NCBI RefSeq assembly: GCF_001425685.1
Contig: NZ_LMCY01000028.1
Span: forward strand, 196,102-260,101
Direction: 5' to 3'
DNA length: 64,000 bases
Source: Massilia sp. Root335
Lineage (GTDB): Bacteria; Pseudomonadota; Gammaproteobacteria; Burkholderiales; Burkholderiaceae_D
Shown in pieces: positions 16,803 to 24,602 of the stretch. The stretch's first letter is position 1. Each line of letters opens with the position of its first letter. The notes below the pieces were generated by a model. That model made no database searches. It saw only the letters and a program-made list of their open reading frames with translations, and was not told where the DNA came from. The position numbers and the translations under genes were made by a program.

Positions 16803-16822
16803 TTAAGCTTGTTCCGTTAATA

Positions 16823-17737
16823 TTATTCAGTCAAAGGAGCAGCGAAATGTGCGGGGCGCTTGGCCACCGCTTCGCCCGCGGTGGGTACGTACACCGGAAC
16901 ATCTGGACGAAGTTTAACGCTTCCTGCAACAGCTTCTTTTAGTCTTGTCTCGGCTATCTCGGCATATTTCGGATTTAGCTCAGCACCAATGTAGCGGCGA
17001 TTTTCTACGAGCGCAGCAACCCCTGAAGATGCTACGCCCGAAAATGGGTCAAAAATAAGATCTCCGGGGGTCGTTAGTGCTTTTATCATTCGTTGTGCAA
17101 GTCCCACCGGGAACTGGCACGGGTGATCGAGTTTCTCGACATGATTAGATTTAACATTTGGAATATCCCAAACGTCCGACGGATTTTTACCCTTTGGATT
17201 TCCGCTATATTCACCTTTTCTAGGGCCGCGGTTCGCTCGTTTTCCAGGGTATTTTTGTGGAATCCTCACATCGTCAAGATTAAACGAAAACTTGTCGCCC
17301 TTTGAGAACCAAAGAATTGTTTCATGTCTACCACTAAATCTATTGGCGCAGTGAAGCCCATGACCAAATGTCCAGATTATTCGGTTGCGCAAAACTAATT
17401 CAGGGAATTTTCTAAACGCTTCATAGACTAAAAAGTCCAGCGGAGTAACTATTCCGTCTTTAACGTGGTATCCAACCTGCCAACAGATGCTGCCGCCGTC
17501 TTTTGTGATGCGAACGAGTTCTGGCACGAGAGCCTCGTGCGCGGCCACAAAATCGTCAAGTGTGTTTCCCGATTCGTACTCTTTATCCATAGCGTATGGA
17601 GGGGACGTAATCGTCAATGCGACAGAAGAGGACGGAATCTTTTTGATGAGATCCACGCAGTCACCGACAAACAAGGTCGACGTGGCCGACGTAGCATCTG
17701 CCCGGCGAGCTGCTGCCGCGGCGGATTTGTATAGCAT
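16823..17737 (-). CDS. Site-specific DNA methyltransferase (beta class, probably N4-cytosine)
   Basis: This 304-residue AdoMet-dependent enzyme has the catalytic motif IV TSPPY (44-48) near the N-terminus, where the S-P-P-Y form is typical of N4-cytosine methylases (adenine enzymes usually read D/N-P-P-Y). The AdoMet-binding motif I is C-terminal, FDPFSGVASSG (229-239), followed by RRYIGAELNPKYAEIAETRL. This IV-before-I order defines the beta class. The sequence between (about 150-205) holds a basic stretch, GKRANRGPRKGEYSGNPKGK, probably part of target recognition. AGGGA stands nine bases before the ATG. It is the first gene of a two-gene unit with the DGQHR protein. Base composition is lower in GC than the chromosome, as usual for mobile modification systems. 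Confidence 0.9.
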   Translation of the reverse strand: MLYKSAAAAARRADATSATSTLFVGDCVDLIKKIPSSSVALTITSPPYAMDKEYESGNTLDDFVAAHEALVPELVRITKDGGSICWQVGYHVKDGIVTPLDFLVYEAFRKFPELVLRNRIIWTFGHGLHCANRFSGRHETILWFSKGDKFSFNLDDVRIPQKYPGKRANRGPRKGEYSGNPKGKNPSDVWDIPNVKSNHVEKLDHPCQFPVGLAQRMIKALTTPGDLIFDPFSGVASSGVAALVENRRYIGAELNPKYAEIAETRLKEAVAGSVKLRPDVPVYVPTAGEAVAKRPAHFAAPLTE

Positions 17738-18044
17738 AATGGCAATTCCCTGATGAATGTTCGTTTATTATAGAGAATTTATCATTCGCGCAACATCAAT
17801 TTTTGCCTCTGGGCATCGCTGTCACGTGGTGTCAGCGCGACTGCTCTCGTATTCGCCCAGGTCTTCGGTGCGAAATGCCGGGTCAGCGTTACCCAGCGTT
17901 GTGGCTATATCGCGGTCAATGAGCAGTACAACAGCGAGCTACAATTGAAAATTTAGTTGGATTTGCGCCGCTAATTGTAGTTCCGCGCGTCCTGCCCAGT
18001 TAGCCGACGTGTTTACGGATATTGATCGTTGCGGCACGCGGGTG
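17738..18044. other. Intergenic region with a possible gene relic
   Basis: No intact gene. The left half is AT-rich and should contain the promoter of the methyltransferase operon. On the minus strand at about 17827-17936 a stop-bounded frame reads LLIDRDIATTLGNADPAF then RTEDLGEYE, which looks protein-like and ends at a stop; it may be the 3' end of a gene cut by the island insertion. I do not recognise it. Confidence 0.3.
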
Positions 18045-20006
18045 CTAGACCTTCATCGGCAGGATGATCATCTGCAGGCCGTCGAAATGCAGGCGGCGCT
18101 GGATGGTGAGGGCCGCCTGGTTGTGCAGCAGCCGCGTGAACAGGTTATCGCGCTGGAACACCAGGCGGCTCGTGAAGAACACGGCGTGCGGGAATTCGCC
18201 GGCGAGGTCGCGGCACATGTCCGTCAGGGTCGCGACGGCATCCGTGCCGAACCCGAGGCGCGACGTGGCGGGAATGCCGTGGCTGCGGCAGAAGCCCACG
18301 AAATCGTCCAGCGTGGCGTGCGCCTTCGTCTTGAGGATGTCGATCGCGCCGTCGCCCCCGTAGGCATGCGCGTCGACGGTGCGGGCGGACACGAACACGA
18401 CGTTCTTGAAATGGCCGGGAAACATGCGCTGCACCCACAACAGCGCATGCAGGCCGCCGCCGCGCGAGCTGCCGACGATGAACACGGCCGTCGGCGCGTC
18501 CGGTTGCGGCGCCGGCGTGTCCGTGCACTGGCCCGGCGGCTGGGCGGCGAACACGCGGTCGACGTCGTCGAGGCGCTTGCGCGTGTCCGCATAGTGGGCG
18601 CGCACCGCGAGGCACAGGGCGACGACGAGACCGGTCAGCAGGATCGTGACCCAGCCGCCTTCCATGAATTTTTCGACGATGGTCACGACGAGGATGCTCG
18701 CGGTGACGGCAAGGCCGCACAGCGACAGCAGCAGGCGGCGCAGCCAGCCGGCGTCGCCGCGGTGGCGCAGCCAGTAGCGGCACAGGCCCAGCAGCGACAT
18801 GCTGAACGTGAGGAACACGTTGATGCTGTACAGGACGACGAGCAGGTCCACGCGGCCGCCGCTGGCCAGCAGCACGAGGGCGGCGGCAAGGCCGAGCAGC
18901 AGCACGCCGTTCTGCGTGACGAGGCGGCTGGAGAGATAGCGGAACTGGTGCGGCACCCACGAATCCTGCGCCATGTTCGCCAGCACCGCGGGACCGCCCA
19001 GGAAACCGGTGTTCGCGGCGACCAGCAGCAGGCCCGCTTCGCAGGCGAGCGTCGCGGCCAGCATCACGCCGAGCACCGGGCCATCGAGCCCGGCATGCTG
19101 CAGGATGGCGCGGAAGGCGACCGCGTTCAGCGTCTGGCCGGCCCGCGGCGCCGCATTCCACAGCAGGTACAGGAAGATGATGCCGCCCGCCGTGAAGGCC
19201 AGGCTGCACGCCATGTACAGCATCGTCATGCGGCCCGTGCGCACGCGCGGCTCGGCCAGCGCGTTCACGTTGTTCGACACGGCCTCGATGCCGGTGTAGG
19301 TGCCGCCGCCCAGCGAATACGCTTTCAGCAGCAGGGCGAGCGTGAAGATCCACGAGGTCTGGCCGGCGAGGGCCGTCGTCTCGTGCAGCGTGTCGGGCAG
19401 CAGGGCGGGGATGTGGGCGGCCTGCACGCCGATGCCGTACACGATCAGGAGCGCATGCGTGGCGACGAAGCCGAGGAAGATCGGCAGCAGCACCCGGATC
19501 GATTCCTTCACGCCGCGCAGGTTCAGCCACAGCAGCAGCACGACGAGGCCGAGCTCCGTGCCCAGCTTCCAGCCCTGGAACGCGAGGGGCAGCAGCGAGA
19601 ACAGGGCGTCGACGCCGCTCGCGATCGAGATCGCGACCGTGAGCACGTAGTCGACGACGAGCGCGGCCCCGGAGACGAGGCCGGCGTGCGGTCCGAGCAG
19701 GACGGAGGCGATGCGGTAGCCGCCGCCGCCGGTCGGGAACAGTTCGATCACCTGGTTGTAGGCGAACGCGATGACGAAGACGGTGGCCGCCGTCGCGAGG
19801 GCGAGATACAGGCCGAAATGGGCGTGCCCGCCCAGCGCCTTGAAGGCTTCTTCCGGACCGTAGGCCGACGACGACAGGCCGTCGGCGCCGAGGCCGACCC
19901 AGGCGAGAAAGGCGGCGAGGGTGAGGGAATGGCGGGTGTCCTGGCGCAGCGGGTCGAGGGGCCGGCCGAGCAGGGCGGTGCGCAGGTTCGAGAGAGTGGA
20001 TGCCAT
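18045..20006 (-). CDS. APC-superfamily permease, KimA-like potassium transporter
   Basis: This 653-residue inner-membrane protein has about twelve transmembrane segments in residues 30-450, then a soluble C-terminal domain (about 480-653). The first helix has GLGADGLSSSAYGPEEAF, the signature of the YdaO/KimA group of APC carriers, which in Bacillus import potassium with protons under c-di-AMP control. ELFPTGGGGYR and YTGIEAVSNNVNAL are further family blocks. The start at MASTLSNLRTALLGRPLDPL (20006) is chosen because the longer frame lacks a site and adds no homology. It is divergent from a kdpD/kdpE-type two-component pair, which strongly suggests potassium-responsive control. An amino-acid substrate is the fallback reading. 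The C-terminal domain (IVGSSRGGGLHALLWVQRMF) is nucleotide-binding-like and may sense a ligand. Confidence 0.75.
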   Translation of the reverse strand: MASTLSNLRTALLGRPLDPLRQDTRHSLTLAAFLAWVGLGADGLSSSAYGPEEAFKALGGHAHFGLYLALATAATVFVIAFAYNQVIELFPTGGGGYRIASVLLGPHAGLVSGAALVVDYVLTVAISIASGVDALFSLLPLAFQGWKLGTELGLVVLLLWLNLRGVKESIRVLLPIFLGFVATHALLIVYGIGVQAAHIPALLPDTLHETTALAGQTSWIFTLALLLKAYSLGGGTYTGIEAVSNNVNALAEPRVRTGRMTMLYMACSLAFTAGGIIFLYLLWNAAPRAGQTLNAVAFRAILQHAGLDGPVLGVMLAATLACEAGLLLVAANTGFLGGPAVLANMAQDSWVPHQFRYLSSRLVTQNGVLLLGLAAALVLLASGGRVDLLVVLYSINVFLTFSMSLLGLCRYWLRHRGDAGWLRRLLLSLCGLAVTASILVVTIVEKFMEGGWVTILLTGLVVALCLAVRAHYADTRKRLDDVDRVFAAQPPGQCTDTPAPQPDAPTAVFIVGSSRGGGLHALLWVQRMFPGHFKNVVFVSARTVDAHAYGGDGAIDILKTKAHATLDDFVGFCRSHGIPATSRLGFGTDAVATLTDMCRDLAGEFPHAVFFTSRLVFQRDNLFTRLLHNQAALTIQRRLHFDGLQMIILPMKV

Positions 20007-20152
20007 GGGTGGGTGCGGTTGATGGAACAAGGCTGTCACGATAGGCCGGCGCGCCGAAAATTGTCGTAAAGGGTGGGCGGGCACGTGTAAACATCGCGTA
20101 AACGCGGCCGATTTTTATGCCGCTTTTACGGGCGATCGCTTACCATCCACGC

Positions 20153-22171
20153 ATGCAGAGTTACGAATCGACGTCATCTTCAGGCTGCGGCGCGGCGGTC
20201 GCCGTGCTGCGCGCGGATGCCTGCGACGAGCGCACCGTCGCCTTTGCCGCCCGCCTGGCGGCGCTCGCCCAGGCGCCGTGGCACGCCGTGCTCGTCGAGA
20301 ACGCGCAGACGCGCCGCCGCGGCGAAGCGGCGCGCCTGCGCACGCTCGAACTACTGCGCGCCGCGCAGGCCCGGGGCGCGGTCACGGCCGTGCTGGAAGG
20401 GCACGATGCGGCGGCGGTCGTCGCCGGCTATGCGCGCCGCCACGGCTGCGCCACGGTCGTGCTGGCGCGCGAGCGCGCGTCCGCGTGGTGGCACACGCCG
20501 TTCGCGCGCCGGCTGGCACGGGCGGCGCCGGGGCTGGATCTGGTCGAGGTCGCGGCGCCGCCATCGGATCGCGCCGCCCCAGCCGCCGGCCACGCGCCGG
20601 ATGCGCCCGCGGACACGCCGCCCGCGCCGCGCCGCTACCTGGCCGCCGTCGGCGCCAGCCTGGGCACGGCGCTCGTGGCGCTGCCGCTGCTGCCGCTGCT
20701 GGACGTCGCCAACGTCGGCATGCTGTTCCTGCTGACGGTGGTGCTCGTCGCGATCAGGCTCGGGCGCGGTCCCGCGATCGCGGCGACGCTGGTCGGCTTT
20801 TGCGCGCTGGTGCTCGCGGCGCCGCGCCACCGCTACGACGTCAGCGAATTCAAATACACCGTCGCGCTGGGCGTGATGCTGGCCGTCGGCTGGATCACGG
20901 CGCGCCTGACGTCGGACCTGCGCGAACAGGCGCAGGCCGCCATCGGACGCGAGGCCCGCACCCGCGCGCTGTACGAATTCGCGCGCGCGCTGTCCGTCGC
21001 GCTGCAGACGGAGCAGGTGTTCGAGATCACCCGCCGCTTCCTCGCGCGCAGCTTCGACGCCGGCGCCGCGATCCTGCTGCCGGACGATGCCGGCCGCCTG
21101 CTCTGGCCCGAACCGGGTGCCGACGCGGAAGCGAAGGCGCCGGTGCTGAGCGTACTGGACATGGCGGCCGCGCAGTGGGCGTTCGACCACGCGGCGCCGG
21201 CCGGCGCGGGGACGGCCACGCTGCCCAGCAATCCATTCCTGTACCTGCCGCTGCTGGCGCCGATGCGTTCGCGCGGCGTGCTGGCCGTGCGCGTGCCCGA
21301 CGTCGCGGCGCTGCTCGTGCCGGAGCGGCGCGAACTGCTCGATGCATTCGCGGCGCTGGCCGCCATCGCGCTGGAACGGGTGCACTACGTCGACGTGGCG
21401 CAGGACGCCGTCGTGCGCATGGAGGGCGAGCGCCTGCGCAATTCGCTGCTGGCGGCGCTGTCGCACGACCTGCGCACGCCGCTGACGGGGCTCGTCGGCC
21501 TGTCCGAATCGCTGACCTTGTCCCGTCCACCGCTCGCCGCCGCGCAGATGGAACTGGCGCATGCCCTGCGCGACGAGGCGCGGCGCATGAGCACCCTCGT
21601 CGCCAACCTGCTCGACATGGCGCGCATCCAGAGCGGCGGCGTGACACTCAACCTGCAGTGGCAGGTGGTCGAGGAGACGATCGGCAGCGCCCTGCGCGCC
21701 TGCCGCTGGCAGCTGGACGGACGCACGGTCGAGACGCGCATCCCGCGCGGCCTGCCGCTCGTGCGTTTCGACGCCACCCTGCTCGAACGCGTGCTGTGCA
21801 ACCTGCTGGAAAACGCGGGCAAGTACACGCCGCCCGGCGCCCGCGTGACGATCGCCGCGCGCGCGGAGGACGGCCGGCTGCTGGTCGCCGTGTGCGACGA
21901 CGGCCCGGGCCTGCCGGCCGGACGCGAGGACGCGCTGTTCGAAAAATTCGTGCGCGGCCGGCAGGAATCCCCGATCGCCGGGGTCGGCCTCGGGCTGGCG
22001 ATCTGCCGCGCGATCGTCGAAGCCCACGGCGGCGCCATGCAGGCCTGGAACCAGCCGGATGCCGGCGCCTGCTTCGAATTCTCGTTGGCCCTGGGCGAGC
22101 CGCCGCCGCTCCCGGAGGCCGACCTCGAACCCCACGACACCGACACCGACACCGACAAGCATGAGCATTGA
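20153..22171 (+). CDS. KdpD-type sensor histidine kinase lacking the N-terminal KdpD domain
   Basis: This 672-residue membrane kinase is built as follows: a universal-stress-like domain (about 10-130), four tightly spaced membrane helices (DUF4118, about 155-245), a GAF-like region (about 260-420), a HisKA domain with phospho-acceptor H438 (LSHDLRTPLTGL), and a HATPase (N box LLENAGKYTPP, G1 CDDGPGLP, G2 GVGLGLAICRAIVEAHGG). Classical KdpD, near 890 residues, begins with a 200-residue Walker-containing domain that is missing here. That shortened form occurs in several proteobacteria. The C-terminus is an acidic D-T repeat (DTDTDTDKHEH). The start at 20153 or 20117 is uncertain, as neither has a clear ribosome site. 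It overlaps the response-regulator gene by 11 bases. No kdpFABC is nearby; the divergent KimA-like permease is the likely target. Confidence 0.85.
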   Translation: MQSYESTSSSGCGAAVAVLRADACDERTVAFAARLAALAQAPWHAVLVENAQTRRRGEAARLRTLELLRAAQARGAVTAVLEGHDAAAVVAGYARRHGCATVVLARERASAWWHTPFARRLARAAPGLDLVEVAAPPSDRAAPAAGHAPDAPADTPPAPRRYLAAVGASLGTALVALPLLPLLDVANVGMLFLLTVVLVAIRLGRGPAIAATLVGFCALVLAAPRHRYDVSEFKYTVALGVMLAVGWITARLTSDLREQAQAAIGREARTRALYEFARALSVALQTEQVFEITRRFLARSFDAGAAILLPDDAGRLLWPEPGADAEAKAPVLSVLDMAAAQWAFDHAAPAGAGTATLPSNPFLYLPLLAPMRSRGVLAVRVPDVAALLVPERRELLDAFAALAAIALERVHYVDVAQDAVVRMEGERLRNSLLAALSHDLRTPLTGLVGLSESLTLSRPPLAAAQMELAHALRDEARRMSTLVANLLDMARIQSGGVTLNLQWQVVEETIGSALRACRWQLDGRTVETRIPRGLPLVRFDATLLERVLCNLLENAGKYTPPGARVTIAARAEDGRLLVAVCDDGPGLPAGREDALFEKFVRGRQESPIAGVGLGLAICRAIVEAHGGAMQAWNQPDAGACFEFSLALGEPPPLPEADLEPHDTDTDTDKHEH

Positions 22172-22859
22172 ACCCGCCGCACCCGTCGCCCTCATCGTCG
22201 AGGACGAGCCGCAGATCCGCCGTTTCGTGCGCATGGCCCTGGAAGGCGAGGGCTGGATCGTGCACCAGTCCGAGACCCTCAAGCGGGGCCTGATCGACGC
22301 CGGCACGCGCACGCCGGACCTCATCATCCTCGACCTCGGCCTGCCCGACGGCGACGGCCTGCAACTGATCCGCGACGTGCGCGGCTGGAGTCCCGTGCCG
22401 ATCATCGTCCTGTCCGCGCGCATCGACGAAGCGGACAAGATCACCGCGCTGGACGCCGGCGCGGACGACTATCTGACGAAGCCGTTCGGCATCGGCGAAC
22501 TGCTCGCGCGTGTGCGCGCGGCGCTGCGCCGGCAGCACAAGGCCGGCGGCGAGACGTCGGCGCGGATCGCGTTCGGCCGGGTGGAGGTCGACCTGCACAA
22601 GCGCACGGTCCAGCGCGACGGCCAGCCGGTCCACCTGACGCCGACGGAATACAAGCTGCTGTCGGTGCTGCTCGCCAACCTGGGCCGCGTCGTCACCGCG
22701 CCGCAGCTGCTGCGCGAGGTGTGGGGGCCGTCGAACGCGGACAACGGCCATTACGTGCGCATCTACATGGGGCACCTGCGCCAGAAACTCGAGGACGATC
22801 CGGCGCAGCCGCGGCACCTGCTGACGGAGACGGCAGTTGGTTACAGGTTACAGCCATGA
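22161..22859 (+). CDS. KdpE-type response regulator (OmpR/PhoB family)
   Basis: This 232-residue DNA-binding regulator has a receiver domain (about 8-120) with the acidic pair in IVEDEP, phospho-acceptor D58 in DLIILDLGLPDGDG and the conserved lysine in DDYLTKPFG. The winged-helix effector domain (about 135-230) has HLTPTEYKLLSVLLANLGRV and VRIYMGHLRQKLEDDP, closely matching KdpE. The ATG at 22161 lies inside the 3' end of the kinase gene (11-base overlap), so the two are translationally coupled. It probably controls the divergent potassium permease in response to potassium or osmotic stress; the target is inferred from position. Confidence 0.9.
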   Translation: MSIEPAAPVALIVEDEPQIRRFVRMALEGEGWIVHQSETLKRGLIDAGTRTPDLIILDLGLPDGDGLQLIRDVRGWSPVPIIVLSARIDEADKITALDAGADDYLTKPFGIGELLARVRAALRRQHKAGGETSARIAFGRVEVDLHKRTVQRDGQPVHLTPTEYKLLSVLLANLGRVVTAPQLLREVWGPSNADNGHYVRIYMGHLRQKLEDDPAQPRHLLTETAVGYRLQP

Positions 22860-22892
22860 TAGCGTTATTGTGTTAAATAAAACATGCATATA

Positions 22893-22921
22893 TGAAATTA
22901 TTTCAATATTCTGGTTATAAT
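22893..22921 (+). promoter_or_regulatory. AT-rich promoter of the PEP-CTERM gene
   Basis: A perfect TATAAT stands at 22916-22921 in an AT-rich stretch unlike the surrounding DNA, about 50 bases before the PEP-CTERM start. The -35 region 17 bases upstream (TGAAAT) is weak, so an activator or an extended promoter is possible. The long AT-rich 5' leader is common for exported PEP-CTERM genes. Confidence 0.45.
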
Positions 22922-22969
22922 ATTAAGTTGTACCAACTGTTTTCAACTTGACAAGAAAGACGACCAGGA

Positions 22970-23656
22970 ATGATGAAAAAGACATTTGCAGCGCTGGCGA
23001 TCGCCGCCGCTTTTCTCCCGCTCGCCGCCGCGCAGGCGGCCACGGTCAGCTATACCGACAGCAAGGCGCTGACCACGACCAACTGGACCGATGCCCTGTC
23101 GTTTTCCAAATTCGACACGAGCCTGGGCACGCTGACGTCGATCCGTTTCGACCTGAGCGGCGTCGTGCAGGGCATCGGCAACGCCGAAAGCCTGGATTCG
23201 TCGGCGTCCACCGTGAAACTGACGCTGGGCTCCCTGCTGGGCCTGACCCGTCCCGACAACAGCACGCTGGTGGTGACGAACCCGGTGTTCAGCCAGACCT
23301 TCGATTTCAGCGCCTTCGATAACGCGGTCAACTTCGACGGCACCTCGGGCGGCACCACCGGCAGCGTGTCGGCGACTGGCTCGGACTTCTTCGTTTCCAG
23401 CAGCGCCAGCGATTTCGCGCTGTTCTCGGCACTGGGCGGCGGCATGATCGATCTGGGCCTGAACGCCGTCGGCAATTCCAGCGGCACGGGCTCGGGTAAC
23501 CTGATCACGCAATTCAACACGGCGGCATCGGGCGTGGCGAAAGTCACCTATACGTACACGCCGACGGTGGCCGTTCCCGAGCCGGCCAGCCTGGCACTGG
23601 TGTTCGGCGGCCTGGGCCTGCTGGGCGCGACGCGCCGCCGCAACAAGAAGGCTTGA
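22970..23656 (+). CDS. PEP-CTERM sorting-domain protein, choice-of-anchor E type
   Basis: This 228-residue exported protein has a Sec signal peptide (MMKKTFAALAIAAAFLPLAA, cleavage near AQA), a beta-rich, Ser/Thr/Gly-rich body starting VSYTDSKALTTTNWTDALSF (the choice-of-anchor E pattern), and a C-terminal PEP-CTERM signal: VPEPASLALVFGGLGLLGA followed by the basic tail TRRRNKK. PEP-CTERM proteins are cleaved and sorted by exosortase (EpsH/XrtA) and are linked to exopolysaccharide and floc formation. No exosortase gene is in the window. Two adjacent ATGs (22970, 22973) are possible starts, with AAGAAAGA upstream. It stands alone with its own promoter. The precise role is unknown. Confidence 0.9.
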   Translation: MMKKTFAALAIAAAFLPLAAAQAATVSYTDSKALTTTNWTDALSFSKFDTSLGTLTSIRFDLSGVVQGIGNAESLDSSASTVKLTLGSLLGLTRPDNSTLVVTNPVFSQTFDFSAFDNAVNFDGTSGGTTGSVSATGSDFFVSSSASDFALFSALGGGMIDLGLNAVGNSSGTGSGNLITQFNTAASGVAKVTYTYTPTVAVPEPASLALVFGGLGLLGATRRRNKKA

Positions 23657-23663
23657 CGGCTGG

Positions 23664-24539
23664 TCAGGGCGCCGCCCGCCGCAGCGCGGGATCGCCCTGC
23701 AATGCGAGCGGCATTGCCCTGGCCCAGCGGTTGGCGGACAGCGAAAACGTCAGCGCGCGCACCTGGTGATACCACCCGGCCGGCACGTACAGCATGTCGC
23801 CGGGAGTGACGATGCACTCGATGAGCGTCGCCTGGCGGGCGAGCGGAAAGCGTTCGAAATCCGGATGCTCCGGGTCGAAGGGCGAGCCGACCAGCACCGG
23901 GTTCGCCTCGCGCGGGTACAGGAATTCGTCGTGGTGCGGCGGCGCGAGGAAGATCCGCTTGGTGCCCCACACCTGCGCGAAGATGTTGTCGTCGTAATCG
24001 CAATGCAGGGGCGTGACCGTGCCGGCGGGGCCGAGCCAGAAGCGCGGTGGTCCCATCTTGCCGAAATAGCCGGGCCAGTGGCACATCCCGTTCAATTCAT
24101 TGATTTCCAGGTTGCCGACGTACGGCGGCAGCGCGTCCGTGCCGGCCGCCACGAGATCCAGGTAGGCGCGCATCGACATGTCCCGCATCGCGCGGTCGGG
24201 CGCGAACGCCGTGTTGATGTAGTCGCCCGTGCGGGCCCGCACGGGGACGTCGCCGAAACGGTCGCGCAGCATGTCCGGCGTGACGGCGCACAGGGGCCAG
24301 CGGCCCACCACGCCCGTGATCATGAACGGCAGGCCGCGTGCCGCCTGCGCCTGGAATGCGGCGCGGTCCAGGGTCTTGAAGCGCGCGACGGCGGCGGGCG
24401 GCGCCAGTGTGCGTGACGCGTCACGGATGGCGTCGCGCATGGCGGCGATCGATGTGACGCCGCGTACGTCGGCGGCTTTGCGTGCGCGTGCGTCCGGCTG
24501 TTCCGCCGGCGCGGGAGAGGGGTGTGAGGTGGTGGTCAC
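23664..24539 (-). CDS. Cupin-8 (JmjC-like) Fe(II)/2-oxoglutarate oxygenase
   Basis: This is a 291-residue cytoplasmic protein. The cupin-8 core has the metal triad HxD...H: TPLHCDYDDNIFAQVWGTK supplies H and D plus the lysine that binds 2-oxoglutarate, and VPAGWYHQVRAL supplies the distal H. The motif GLPFMITGVVGRWPL before the core is typical of the bacterial FIH/JmjC-like hydroxylases, which modify proteins or small molecules; substrates are mostly unknown. The N-terminal 30 residues are low-complexity, so a later start is possible. It faces the PEP-CTERM gene tail to tail with only seven bases between stops. Confidence 0.85.
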   Translation of the reverse strand: MTTTSHPSPAPAEQPDARARKAADVRGVTSIAAMRDAIRDASRTLAPPAAVARFKTLDRAAFQAQAARGLPFMITGVVGRWPLCAVTPDMLRDRFGDVPVRARTGDYINTAFAPDRAMRDMSMRAYLDLVAAGTDALPPYVGNLEINELNGMCHWPGYFGKMGPPRFWLGPAGTVTPLHCDYDDNIFAQVWGTKRIFLAPPHHDEFLYPREANPVLVGSPFDPEHPDFERFPLARQATLIECIVTPGDMLYVPAGWYHQVRALTFSLSANRWARAMPLALQGDPALRRAAP

Positions 24540-24602
24540 CGGGCGTCGTCGTGGCGAGGTCGGGCCCGCATCATACGGAAAGCGGGCCGCCGCGGCAAGC
24601 CG

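Noticed and set aside
20153..22171. Complete kdp operon
   Set aside because: No kdpF, A, B or C gene is in the window, and the sensor lacks its N-terminal domain.
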